Assembly (NCBI GenBank): GCA_947565305.1
Contig: CANOFO010000005.1
Span: 1 to 58,227, forward strand
Length of the DNA: 58,227 bases
Reading direction: 5' to 3'
From: an uncultured Lachnospiraceae bacterium
GTDB taxonomy: Bacteria > Bacillota > Clostridia > Lachnospirales > Lachnospiraceae
Part shown: positions 36,388-44,351 of the stretch, piece by piece
Position numbering within the stretch: position 1 is the stretch's first letter
Layout: every line of letters begins with the position of its first letter
The notes under the pieces: generated by a model
Database searches by the model: none
The model's input: only the letters and a program-made list of their open reading frames with translations
What the model was told of the DNA's origin: nothing
Translations under genes and position numbers: made by a program

Positions 36388-37206
36388 ATGAGAAACAGAA
36401 GAGTATCAGCATTTTTTAACAAGAAATCCTATCTGATTGCTGCTGTATTCATGGTAGTTGCAGCGTTCGGCATGACCGGGATTTATTATACCCAGCAGGA
36501 AAAGAAACAGGAAGAGCAGCTGGCAAAAGAGCAGCAAAAGCAGATTCAGCAGGCAAAAGCAGAGGACGAAGCCAGAGAGCAGGAAAAGAAGGAAGAACAG
36601 GTAAAGGAAGCAGCCGAAAAGGCACGGGAGCAGGCAAAGAAAGAAGCCGAAAAAGTACGGGAACAGGCAAAAGCCAGAGAGGAAGAGGAGACGGAAGCGG
36701 TTTCTGGCATTATCCCTCCGGAAAATGACAACTTTATGGATTCGCCGGAAGTTGTAGCCGAGGTACAGACGCCGGTGGAACCGATTCTCCATTTTGACGC
36801 GGAGACAGATTTGGGCTGGCCGCTGCAGGGAAATGTAATTCTGAATTACAGCATGGACCAGACTGTATATTTTGCAACCTTAGACCAGTATAAATACAAT
36901 CCTGCAGTAATTATCAAAGCCGAAGTCAACACTCCGGTAAAAGCGGTAGCAGCCGGTAAGGTGACCAGCGTGGAGACAATGGCGGAAACCGGAGCTACAA
37001 TTACCGTGGATATGGGTGATGGTTACAGCGCAATTTATGGGCAGCTAAAGGAAATACCCAAGAGTACAGGCGATTATGTGGAAAATGGGGAAATTCTGGG
37101 CTATATCAGTGAACCCACAAAATATTATTCAGTTGAGGGTTCCAACCTCTTTTTTGAACTGCAGAAGGACGGAGTTCCGGTAGACCCTATGGGATATCTG
37201 CAGTAA
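36388..37206 (+). CDS. spoIIQ: SpoIIQ-like forespore M23-fold protein
   Basis: This 272-residue protein has one TM helix (about 15-37), a long Lys/Glu/Gln-rich coiled coil (about 38-105), and a C-terminal LytM/M23 fold (about 140-270). The zinc ligands are missing. The usual HxH strand is replaced by SNLFFEL, and the first HxxxD site is not recognisable. It is thus probably a structural partner, as B. subtilis SpoIIQ is, which spans the intermembrane space and binds SpoIIIAH. Start 36388 follows GGAAGGTG. It lies directly after spoIID, a pairing known in clostridia, behind a sigma-F type promoter. Confidence 0.82.
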   Translation: MRNRRVSAFFNKKSYLIAAVFMVVAAFGMTGIYYTQQEKKQEEQLAKEQQKQIQQAKAEDEAREQEKKEEQVKEAAEKAREQAKKEAEKVREQAKAREEEETEAVSGIIPPENDNFMDSPEVVAEVQTPVEPILHFDAETDLGWPLQGNVILNYSMDQTVYFATLDQYKYNPAVIIKAEVNTPVKAVAAGKVTSVETMAETGATITVDMGDGYSAIYGQLKEIPKSTGDYVENGEILGYISEPTKYYSVEGSNLFFELQKDGVPVDPMGYLQ

Positions 37207-37248
37207 AATGCGGTCAATGTAAAATTTTTACGATGATATCATTCGATA

Positions 37249-37279
37249 GAGCGGGTGGCGGCTGCCGTCCGCTCATTTA
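37249..37279 (+). terminator. Terminator after spoIIQ
   Basis: GAGCGG (37249-37254) pairs with CCGCTC (37269-37274), with an inner GGC/GCC extension, followed by ATTTACTTTTT. Confidence 0.65.
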
Positions 37280-37568
37280 CTTTTTGGCGGGAGGGTGGTA
37301 GAATGATAAGAAAAGGCTGAGGCTGTGGGTTATGGTCAGGAGCAAACAGGCACAGAAAAGTATTTTCCTCATAAAATATGTATGTAACAATCCGCAGCGC
37401 TGCTTTTCATACAAAGAATGTTGGCTTGCTGTCTGCTGGTGAGACGTCACGGTGGATGATATTGCCTGAGATAGGAAAATACTTGTAATACTGCGCTGCT
37501 TTGCATATAAGAGACTGCTTGCAGTCTCTCTACATAGATGGCGGATACGGAAGAGTTGAGGACATATA
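37280..37568 (+). other. Non-coding gap before GIY-YIG gene
   Basis: No convincing ORF is seen. One short perfect hairpin GAGACTGC/GCAGTCTC lies near 37511-37527. The ribosome binding site GAGGA for the next gene is at about 37556. No promoter consensus stands out. Confidence 0.4.
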
Positions 37569-37835
37569 ATGGCGGAAAAACAGAATGTCACCTATATGCT
37601 CCGGTGCAGTGACGGTACACTGTATACGGGGTGGACAAACAATATAGAGAAACGCCTGAAAGCGCACAATGCTGGGAAGGGAGGCAAATATACCAGAGTG
37701 CGTACGCCGGTGGAACTGGTATATTGGGAAGCACATGGGACGAAGCAGGAGGCAATGAGCCGTGAGGTGCAGATTAAGCAGCTGACAAGGAAGGAAAAAG
37801 AGCGGTTGATTGCTGATTTTCTAAATGGAATATGA
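37569..37835 (+). CDS. Small GIY-YIG nuclease family protein
   Basis: The 88-residue protein is a stand-alone GIY-YIG domain of the YhbQ/UPF0213 type. The first motif is TYMLRCSDGTLYTGWTNN, followed by RLKAHNAGKGGKYTR with the catalytic-type Arg (about 29-45), and Glu-bearing SREVQIKQLTRKEK at the C terminus. Such proteins are small structure-specific or repair-linked nucleases of poorly known role. The start follows GAGGA. It has no operon partner. Confidence 0.88.
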   Translation: MAEKQNVTYMLRCSDGTLYTGWTNNIEKRLKAHNAGKGGKYTRVRTPVELVYWEAHGTKQEAMSREVQIKQLTRKEKERLIADFLNGI

Positions 37836-37857
37836 TAGATACAAGAAGGGGCTGTTT

Positions 37858-37965
37858 TGTGACGGTCTTTTTTTATCTTATAGGAAAGACCTTGTCACGC
37901 TGAAGCGTCAAAGTGTGCAAGGTCTACGCTTCGCTTCGGCCCGCGCTGAACTGACATCCACTGGA
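37858..37965 (+). other. Hairpin-rich non-coding segment with alternative pairings
   Basis: GTGAC-GGTCTTT (37858-37869) can pair with AAAGACC-TTGTCAC (37885-37898). The same AGACCTTG (37887-37894) can instead pair with CAAGGTCT (37918-37925). A third hairpin GCGCTG...GACATCC/GGATGTC...CAGCGC occupies 37933-37965. No ORF is plausible. It may be the terminator of the GIY-YIG gene plus a separate structured element. Confidence 0.5.
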
Positions 37966-38066
37966 TGTCCAGCGCCCTCAAGATGAGGGGCAGGGAAGTT
38001 GAAGTGGGCTTGCGGTAAAAATATTGTGTAAATCGCACAAAAACTATGCGATATAATAAAAAATAG

Positions 38067-38095
38067 TTGTCAAAAAGATAATATAGGTTTACGAT
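38067..38095 (+). promoter_or_regulatory. Promoter for 1907-residue surface protein
   Basis: TTGTCA (38067-38072), 17-bp spacer, TACGAT (38090-38095). This predicts a leader of about 250 bases before the start at 38356. Confidence 0.6.
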
Positions 38096-38139
38096 TTCTA
38101 TACATGTTACACATAAATTAAAGGTGCAACATGAGTAAA

Positions 38140-38252
38140 AGGTGTGCATTTTGCCTATGATGTACACCTGCAGGAAATTGCAAAAAGCAGTTTCCTCTTT
38201 CCATAAGGGGGGCTCTTGCGAGCCCCCATCCTTTGGTTATGGGAGGATTTTT
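38140..38252 (+). promoter_or_regulatory. Structured leader with four consecutive hairpins
   Basis: Hairpin 1: 38140-38149 with 38160-38169 (one G-U). Hairpin 2: 38172-38181 with 38187-38196 (10 bp, one G-U). Hairpin 3: GGGGGCTC 38208-38215 with 38220-38227, loop TTGC. Hairpin 4: ATCCT 38228-38232 with AGGAT 38244-38248, followed by TTTTT, which resembles a weak terminator. It could be an attenuator or unknown riboswitch for the surface protein. No known riboswitch core was recognised. Confidence 0.5.
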
Positions 38253-38355
38253 AATAGGCAGATAAGAAAGGAGGGAGAGAAGGTACAAAGCTGTACCGCA
38301 TAGGAGAGTAAATGGCAATTTTGATGTGCCGCAGAAAAAGAAAGGAATGGATAGT

Positions 38356-41300
38356 ATGGGAACAAGAAAAAGTTTTAGAAGAATCCTGTCGCTCATCTTA
38401 AGCCTGGCAATGGCGGTTACTTTGCTGCCGATGCAGATGGCGTATGCAGAGAGCGGCAGTGTTCCGAATGGGGAGGCAAGAATTACCACGCCTGACGATG
38501 GCATGGGCTTGCCCGCAGAATTGGCACATTTCTCATTTGATTCACAAGATGAGATAATGGGCAAAGTAGTTGGCGCTGCAGAGAAAGCTAAGATTGTAAC
38601 CTCGGATGACGGTCATGATGCAACGCCTTATCTGAAGTTAACAGGAGGTTCATTTATCCGCGCGCTGGATGGAAATGTCCTTGCAGGAAAGAAAGAACTG
38701 ACAATTTCTTATTGGAGCAAGTCGGAAGGTGCGCCAGGCTGGGCATTTTATGCTGCAAAGGACAATCTGGCAGCGCCCACTGACAATTACATTGGGATTC
38801 TGGATCAAACGACCAGCGTGGCAGTGGAACGCTATTTGAACGGCAGGACAGATGGCTGCAGCGGAAATGCATCTTCCCTTACGAGCGCATGGCGCCATGT
38901 CACCGTAGTATTTGGGGAGAATTCCACAGAGACATATGTGAACGGCGAGCGTAAAATTGATATGACGTTGAATCAGGCGCCAATGTCGGAGATATTGACG
39001 GATAAGAGCGTCCTTAAAATCGGAGCGGCAAACTGGCAGCGTGGAGCGATTGAAAGCGAAGACAAAGATAAGGCAGGGGAAGTATTTAAAGGCGGCATCG
39101 ACAATTTTGTTGTCTATGATGGAGCCCTAGATGCGGCGCAGGTCAAATACCTATACGACGGCACAAAAAATGACCAGGGAACGGAGACTTCCCTGACCGG
39201 GCTAGAATTAAAGAGAACAGCGTGCAAAATGAATGTCGGCGGCACAATGGACATAGTTTCGCTGATTAAAGTTCCGGCGGGCGCAGGTTCCAGGGTTGAA
39301 ATCCAGTCTTCGGATTCTTCTGTAGCAGCAGAAACAGGCGCAGGGATTATCAAAGCGCTCAAAAAGGGAACATCTAACCTAACCATAAAATGGGGGTATG
39401 GAGCGAAAACCTATACACTGGGTACGGTGGCAGTGACGGTGACAGATTTTGCGCCCATAGGCAATTATACATTTGAGGGCGGTTTGGGCGATGCGACCGC
39501 CATACAGACGAAGCTGGCAAATTATAGCGGGCAGCCGGAGTTTGCAGAAGATGGGCACCGCGGCAAAGCACTGCAGCTGAAAGCCCCAACCTTTAAGGAA
39601 GTAACAGAAGGTGAAACAACCAAAACGGTGGTAGATGATGCGGGCTATGGAATAAAATTAAAAGAAGGAAAACTTGGCTCAGACTATACCGTTTCTTTGT
39701 GGGTAAACGCAGAAAAAGGCTTTTATTCACAGTCCCCCATCCTGTCATTGGGAATTGGAAATGACACAGCACAAAACTGGGTAAGCATTTCAGGAACCTG
39801 GAAGGGCGGCGCGGATGAGACTGGTACGGCAGCGAGGGTTTGGTGTGTTAAGAAAGCTGGTGAAGCAGCGGTAGAATTCAATGGCAAGTATAGCAATACT
39901 GCTTTCAATGCCCCCAATGGCCAATGGACTATGCTCACAATCTCCCAGAGCGGCAATGATTTGAAATTCTATGTAAATGGAAAGGAAAACGGCGGCACAA
40001 AAGCGGCAGAGGAGATTTTAAATCAGGACGATGCGCTTATTACCATTGGTATGAATAATTGGGATACCAGTTTTAAGGGCATGATTGATGACGTCAATGT
40101 CTATGACACCGCTTTGGATGCCACGCAGGTAAGGTCGCTATACCTGAGCCAGCTTTCTGCAGAGCAGACAGCAGACTGGCTGGAAATTAAAGGTGAGAAT
40201 AAAAGTATAAATTGCCTTACTGAAGATTTGAGCCTTCCTGCAAGCAAAGAAGGGATTGCCATTACCTGGACTGCGAAAGAAAATGGTCAGGATTCCGCTG
40301 CAGTAACGAAAGAAGGAAAGGTTACGGCAGGAGGAGGTAACAAGGTAACGCTCACCGCAGCCTGCAGCGATGCGCAGACAGGGCTTAGCTGGACTGTCGA
40401 TATCCCGGTCAAAGTGGCGCGCAAGGTTATCATACGCTGTCTGGACCAGGAGACGGCAGCGGGCAATAACGAAGCTGACCTGATTCAGAAAACGGAACGC
40501 ATGGAAGAAGAAGGCTCCAAGTATGTACATGTCCCGGAAGACATTGTAATCTCGAAAGATGGAGAGGCTTACAAATATGAAGCTGAGGGTAATAAAAACA
40601 CGGAAAATCTGACAATTACGGTCGGGGCCGATGCAGATGGCACGGTAACGGATACCGTAAACGTTGCCTATAAGAAGGTAGAGATTAAGAGCATTGTTTC
40701 ACCGGACGATGCATACATTATTGAGGGCAATGTCCCGCATCTTCCGTCTAAACTGGATGCCACGGCAGACCCGGGAGATGGAACGGCAATCAAGATTAAA
40801 GTTCCTGTTACCTGGACCGATGATTATGCAAACCTGAAAGCAAGGAAAGAGCCATATGTCATAAAAGGAACCGTGGGAAGCAGGAATGTCAGCGTAAAAT
40901 TGACAGTATTTGCATGTGATGCCGAGATGGATGAAGTGGAGGCAACCTATACCAATAATGCCAATACCAGATTTTTATCGTTGAATGGAAAATATAAAGG
41001 TGTTATTGAGACAGAGTTTGACCTTGTAAATATAAGTAAATCCACACAGCAGGGCGCATTCTTCCTGCTGGATAATGATGCTCCGGGCGCATGGTGGAAC
41101 AATTCTGCAGCGCTTGAGTTCGATGCGGACGGAAAAGACGCCAAAGGATACTACCGTGCAATAGGAGGAAACGGAAAGGGCGGCAATTTTGCTGACAGCG
41201 GCGGCACATATTATCCAGAAAATAAAGAGGCGGCAAACGCCATAGCATATGACGGAACTGGCACCTATCATGTGCGTATGCAGATAGACACCACGGATGT

Positions 41301-44079
41301 AGACAGCACAGTGGAAGAGGGCGCGTCTGCGGTAAAGAAGAATGCCACATTCCGTGTCTGGATGACCGATAAGGACGGAAAGACTACGGAACTGACAAAG
41401 AGTGCGGCAGCAACTTCACGCTATATCAAGAGCGGTATTATCAGCAAGTATTTTGTAGGAACCTATAAGGCGGCAGAAAATGGGGACTTCAAGGTAACGA
41501 ACCATAAGCTGAGCTGGCAGTCCGGCTATGTAGCAAAGAATATTGAGACTTATGTGGATAACGTGAAGGTAGCGGAACTGAGCCAAAACTCCAAACTTCT
41601 TCCATACAGCCTGATGACGGAAGAGGAACAGGCAGCTTATGCTTATAAGCCAGCGGCAAATATTATGCAGGACGAGGAGAAATGTGTCCTGCAGACAAAG
41701 GATTCAGGATGGTTCGATGAGGACGGCAGTAAGATTGCAGACGATGCAGTTGCAGAGAAAGCAGTTGCAGGAGCAGTGCTTACCTACAAAGCATATTACA
41801 AAAAAGGTGTGGCAGATTTTGCCGGTTTGAATGAGAAAATCGAAAATGCACAGAAGGTATACAATGAGCAGTCGATGATTTATACGGCGGCTTCGCTCAA
41901 ATATCTGGCGGATGCAATTGAAGCCGCTGAGACGGTAGCAGCTACCGAGGGAAGTGCAAATGAAGCGTCCGTAGAGGCGGTAGAAAATGCGATTACAGCT
42001 TTGCAGGCAGCATTGTCTAAAGAAGACGTAACCCTGGTACCGAAGGATTACGAAGCTATGAACGAATTATTGGCAGCATTCTATCCGCTGAATGAGGAGA
42101 CAGAAGCAAAGGATACGGCTGGGGAGCACGATGGGACGGTAAATGGAAATATCAAATTCACCAATGACGGAGGTGCGAAATTTCCGGGAAGCAGCAGTGC
42201 ATTGACCAATTATATCAGCCTTCCGAACACGATGAAGGTTACGGACAAGATGACATTCTCCTTCTGGGTATACTGCAACAACAATGCTGACACAGAGACA
42301 AATGCCACACATAAGATGCACAATACGTTCTGTCTTGGCTCAGGAAAGAAGATTGGCAACAATGCCGGAACAGAAAAGGCACATCATTTTTCCATCTATG
42401 CAGGGCAGGACGGCGAAAACTTGGCGGTCAATGGTGGGCCTGACGGCTGGGGAACTGGTCTGGACGGCGTTTCCGTCAGCGGTTATGAGAAGCAGAAATG
42501 GAGTCTTGTCACATGCGTTGTGGACGGTAAAAACGTGACTGTTTACCAGGATGGCGTAAAGAAAGATTACGGCACCATCGGAGTTACCCTTACGGAAGCA
42601 TGGAATGCAAGCCCTGAGGAACGTTATATCCTCTTAGGAAATAACTGCTATGCATACAATGGTGACTGGGATTACAAAGGAAATGTTAAGAACCTGCGCG
42701 TTTACAATGCACCGCTTGTGGCTCAGCAGGTAAAAGACATTTTTGACAATGAGGTGCAGGAACTTCTGGAGGCTTCGGCAGAGAATCTGGCAAGCACTCT
42801 TGAAGCACAGCCAGGCACAGGCGATAATGCCGGCAAATATATGCTGGAAATCATGGAAGATAAGGTGAAGCTGCCGAAAAAAGGAAACCAGGGAGAGGCA
42901 ATTTCCTGGATAGCATATGAAGCCGATGGCACGACAGAGAGTACGGCAGTCATCAATCCTGACACAGGTGCGGTAACCGTTCCGTCGGCCGGAGCCGATG
43001 GAGTGACAGTAATCCTCAAAGCGACTATCACCATCAGCGGAGTGGCAAAAGAAGTTGTCATCGTATGCGATGTCAAGAACCCTATTAACAAAGGGTCGAC
43101 AGAAGCCCTCAAAAATGAGGCAAAAGCTGCCATGGAGGGCAAGAACAAAGCAGATTACGATGAAGCGGTATGGAATGAGCTGGCGGCAGCAATCCAGGCA
43201 TATGAGAACTTGCCAGAAAATGCAACGCCGGAGCAGATTGCAGCGGCATATAACAGGCTGAAGGCAGCGTTGGAAGCATTTAAGCCGAAGACGACCGTGG
43301 CAGTTACCGGTGTTACGCTGAACAGCAGCAGCCTTGCACTGACGGTTGGCGGCAGCGCAACTCTGACAGCGGCAGTCAATCCCAAAGATGCTGACCAGGC
43401 AGTGACATGGGCAACCAGCGATGCTGCAGTTGCAACAGTTACAGGCGGCAGAGTTACAGCAGTAAAAGCCGGAACAGCAGTGATAACGGCGACCAGTGTG
43501 GCAGACAAGACGAAGAAAGCCAGCTGTACGGTAACTGTCCAGGCAAAAGCAGTGACGGGTTCTGTGGCGGTTAAGAGCGTGAAGCTGAGTGCTAAGAAGC
43601 TGACGCTGGGCGTAAAAGAAAAGTATACATTGAAGGCAACGGTGAATCCAAGCAATGCGAGCAACAAGAAAGTCACCTGGAAGTCTGACAAGCCAAAGAT
43701 TGTCGCTGTCAAGAACGGCAAGCTTACGGCAAAGAAAACAGGTAAGGCAAAGATTACCGTCACCAGTTCAGCAGACACGAAAAAGAAAGCAACCATTACG
43801 GTAACTGTGAAAAAAGCGCCGGACAAGAAGGCGAAAGTATCGCTGAATAAGAAGAGCGTGAAACTGAAAGTGAAGAAGACGTTCCAGATTAAGGCGAAGG
43901 TATCTTCTAAGTACGGCAGCGCAACCTTCAAATACACCATCGACAAGAAAGGCAAGAAAGCCGTAAAGGTGGATAAGAACGGCAAGGTTACCGCCAAGAA
44001 GAAAGGCAATGCAACGATTACCGTGAAGCCTTATAACGGCAAAGGAAAGGCTGCCAAGCTGAAAGTGACCGTAAAATAG
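38356..44079 (+). CDS. Giant surface protein: three LamG modules, FIVAR and Big2 repeats
   Basis: The protein has about 1907 residues. A signal peptide (AMAVTLLPMQMAYA) comes first. LamG/ConA-like modules lie at about 45-265 and 360-600, each ending in a FxGxIDxxxVYDxALDAxQV helix. Ig-like domains and a further beta-rich region follow (about 600-1150), then FIVAR-like helices (about 1150-1225). The third LamG lies at about 1240-1465, a second FIVAR-like stretch near 1575-1645, and three Big2 domains at about 1650-1907. The last two are extremely Lys-rich. There is no LPxTG or TM tail; the basic Big2 tail may hold it to the wall by charge. No catalytic glycosidase motif was recognised. Likely glycan-binding. 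Start 38356 is 9 bases after AAAGGA; ATG 38347 is an alternative. Confidence 0.85.
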   Translation: MGTRKSFRRILSLILSLAMAVTLLPMQMAYAESGSVPNGEARITTPDDGMGLPAELAHFSFDSQDEIMGKVVGAAEKAKIVTSDDGHDATPYLKLTGGSFIRALDGNVLAGKKELTISYWSKSEGAPGWAFYAAKDNLAAPTDNYIGILDQTTSVAVERYLNGRTDGCSGNASSLTSAWRHVTVVFGENSTETYVNGERKIDMTLNQAPMSEILTDKSVLKIGAANWQRGAIESEDKDKAGEVFKGGIDNFVVYDGALDAAQVKYLYDGTKNDQGTETSLTGLELKRTACKMNVGGTMDIVSLIKVPAGAGSRVEIQSSDSSVAAETGAGIIKALKKGTSNLTIKWGYGAKTYTLGTVAVTVTDFAPIGNYTFEGGLGDATAIQTKLANYSGQPEFAEDGHRGKALQLKAPTFKEVTEGETTKTVVDDAGYGIKLKEGKLGSDYTVSLWVNAEKGFYSQSPILSLGIGNDTAQNWVSISGTWKGGADETGTAARVWCVKKAGEAAVEFNGKYSNTAFNAPNGQWTMLTISQSGNDLKFYVNGKENGGTKAAEEILNQDDALITIGMNNWDTSFKGMIDDVNVYDTALDATQVRSLYLSQLSAEQTADWLEIKGENKSINCLTEDLSLPASKEGIAITWTAKENGQDSAAVTKEGKVTAGGGNKVTLTAACSDAQTGLSWTVDIPVKVARKVIIRCLDQETAAGNNEADLIQKTERMEEEGSKYVHVPEDIVISKDGEAYKYEAEGNKNTENLTITVGADADGTVTDTVNVAYKKVEIKSIVSPDDAYIIEGNVPHLPSKLDATADPGDGTAIKIKVPVTWTDDYANLKARKEPYVIKGTVGSRNVSVKLTVFACDAEMDEVEATYTNNANTRFLSLNGKYKGVIETEFDLVNISKSTQQGAFFLLDNDAPGAWWNNSAALEFDADGKDAKGYYRAIGGNGKGGNFADSGGTYYPENKEAANAIAYDGTGTYHVRMQIDTTDVDSTVEEGASAVKKNATFRVWMTDKDGKTTELTKSAAATSRYIKSGIISKYFVGTYKAAENGDFKVTNHKLSWQSGYVAKNIETYVDNVKVAELSQNSKLLPYSLMTEEEQAAYAYKPAANIMQDEEKCVLQTKDSGWFDEDGSKIADDAVAEKAVAGAVLTYKAYYKKGVADFAGLNEKIENAQKVYNEQSMIYTAASLKYLADAIEAAETVAATEGSANEASVEAVENAITALQAALSKEDVTLVPKDYEAMNELLAAFYPLNEETEAKDTAGEHDGTVNGNIKFTNDGGAKFPGSSSALTNYISLPNTMKVTDKMTFSFWVYCNNNADTETNATHKMHNTFCLGSGKKIGNNAGTEKAHHFSIYAGQDGENLAVNGGPDGWGTGLDGVSVSGYEKQKWSLVTCVVDGKNVTVYQDGVKKDYGTIGVTLTEAWNASPEERYILLGNNCYAYNGDWDYKGNVKNLRVYNAPLVAQQVKDIFDNEVQELLEASAENLASTLEAQPGTGDNAGKYMLEIMEDKVKLPKKGNQGEAISWIAYEADGTTESTAVINPDTGAVTVPSAGADGVTVILKATITISGVAKEVVIVCDVKNPINKGSTEALKNEAKAAMEGKNKADYDEAVWNELAAAIQAYENLPENATPEQIAAAYNRLKAALEAFKPKTTVAVTGVTLNSSSLALTVGGSATLTAAVNPKDADQAVTWATSDAAVATVTGGRVTAVKAGTAVITATSVADKTKKASCTVTVQAKAVTGSVAVKSVKLSAKKLTLGVKEKYTLKATVNPSNASNKKVTWKSDKPKIVAVKNGKLTAKKTGKAKITVTSSADTKKKATITVTVKKAPDKKAKVSLNKKSVKLKVKKTFQIKAKVSSKYGSATFKYTIDKKGKKAVKVDKNGKVTAKKKGNATITVKPYNGKGKAAKLKVTVK

Positions 44080-44121
44080 GCAGCGTATCAGAGATGGGAT
44101 GAATTGTAATCGGTTAGGATG

Positions 44122-44162
44122 GGAGAGCCCCTCAAAGCCATGAAATGGCAGAGGGGCTCTCC
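44122..44162 (+). terminator. Strong hairpin after surface protein gene
   Basis: A 12-bp perfect stem GGAGAGCCCCTC (44122-44133) / GAGGGGCTCTCC (44151-44162), with an inner CCAT/ATGG stem. No long T run follows, but its position supports termination. Confidence 0.65.
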
Positions 44163-44263
44163 ACTTATACATTTAGGGACAAGATACAGTTAGCATTTTT
44201 GAAGATTTGTGGATTGATTTTACGGTATTAGATTTAGAATCAGAATGTTAATGTAGGTTTTAC

Positions 44264-44313
44264 TTGACAGAAGAAGAAATAAAATGTTACTCTCTTATTA
44301 AGTAAAATTTACT
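44264..44313 (+). promoter_or_regulatory. Promoter and palindrome before GH43 gene
   Basis: TTGACA (44264-44269) with a poor -10 (TTACTC 44287-44292, 17-bp spacer). A palindrome AGTAAA-A-TTTACT (44301-44313) lies just downstream of the expected start point and could be an operator. Confidence 0.45.
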
Positions 44314-44351
44314 AAAAACAATGCGTTTTAATAGGAGAAGGAGGGTAAAAT

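Noticed and set aside
36388-37206. Active M23 endopeptidase
   Set aside because: HxH and the other zinc ligands are missing; SpoIIQ-like structural role fits better.
38102-38337. c-di-GMP-I or -II riboswitch in the surface protein leader
   Set aside because: The hairpins do not show the GEMM core or the class II pattern; kept only as an unknown structured leader.
38356-44079. Sortase-anchored protein
   Set aside because: No LPxTG-like motif or C-terminal TM helix; the protein ends in a basic Big2 domain.
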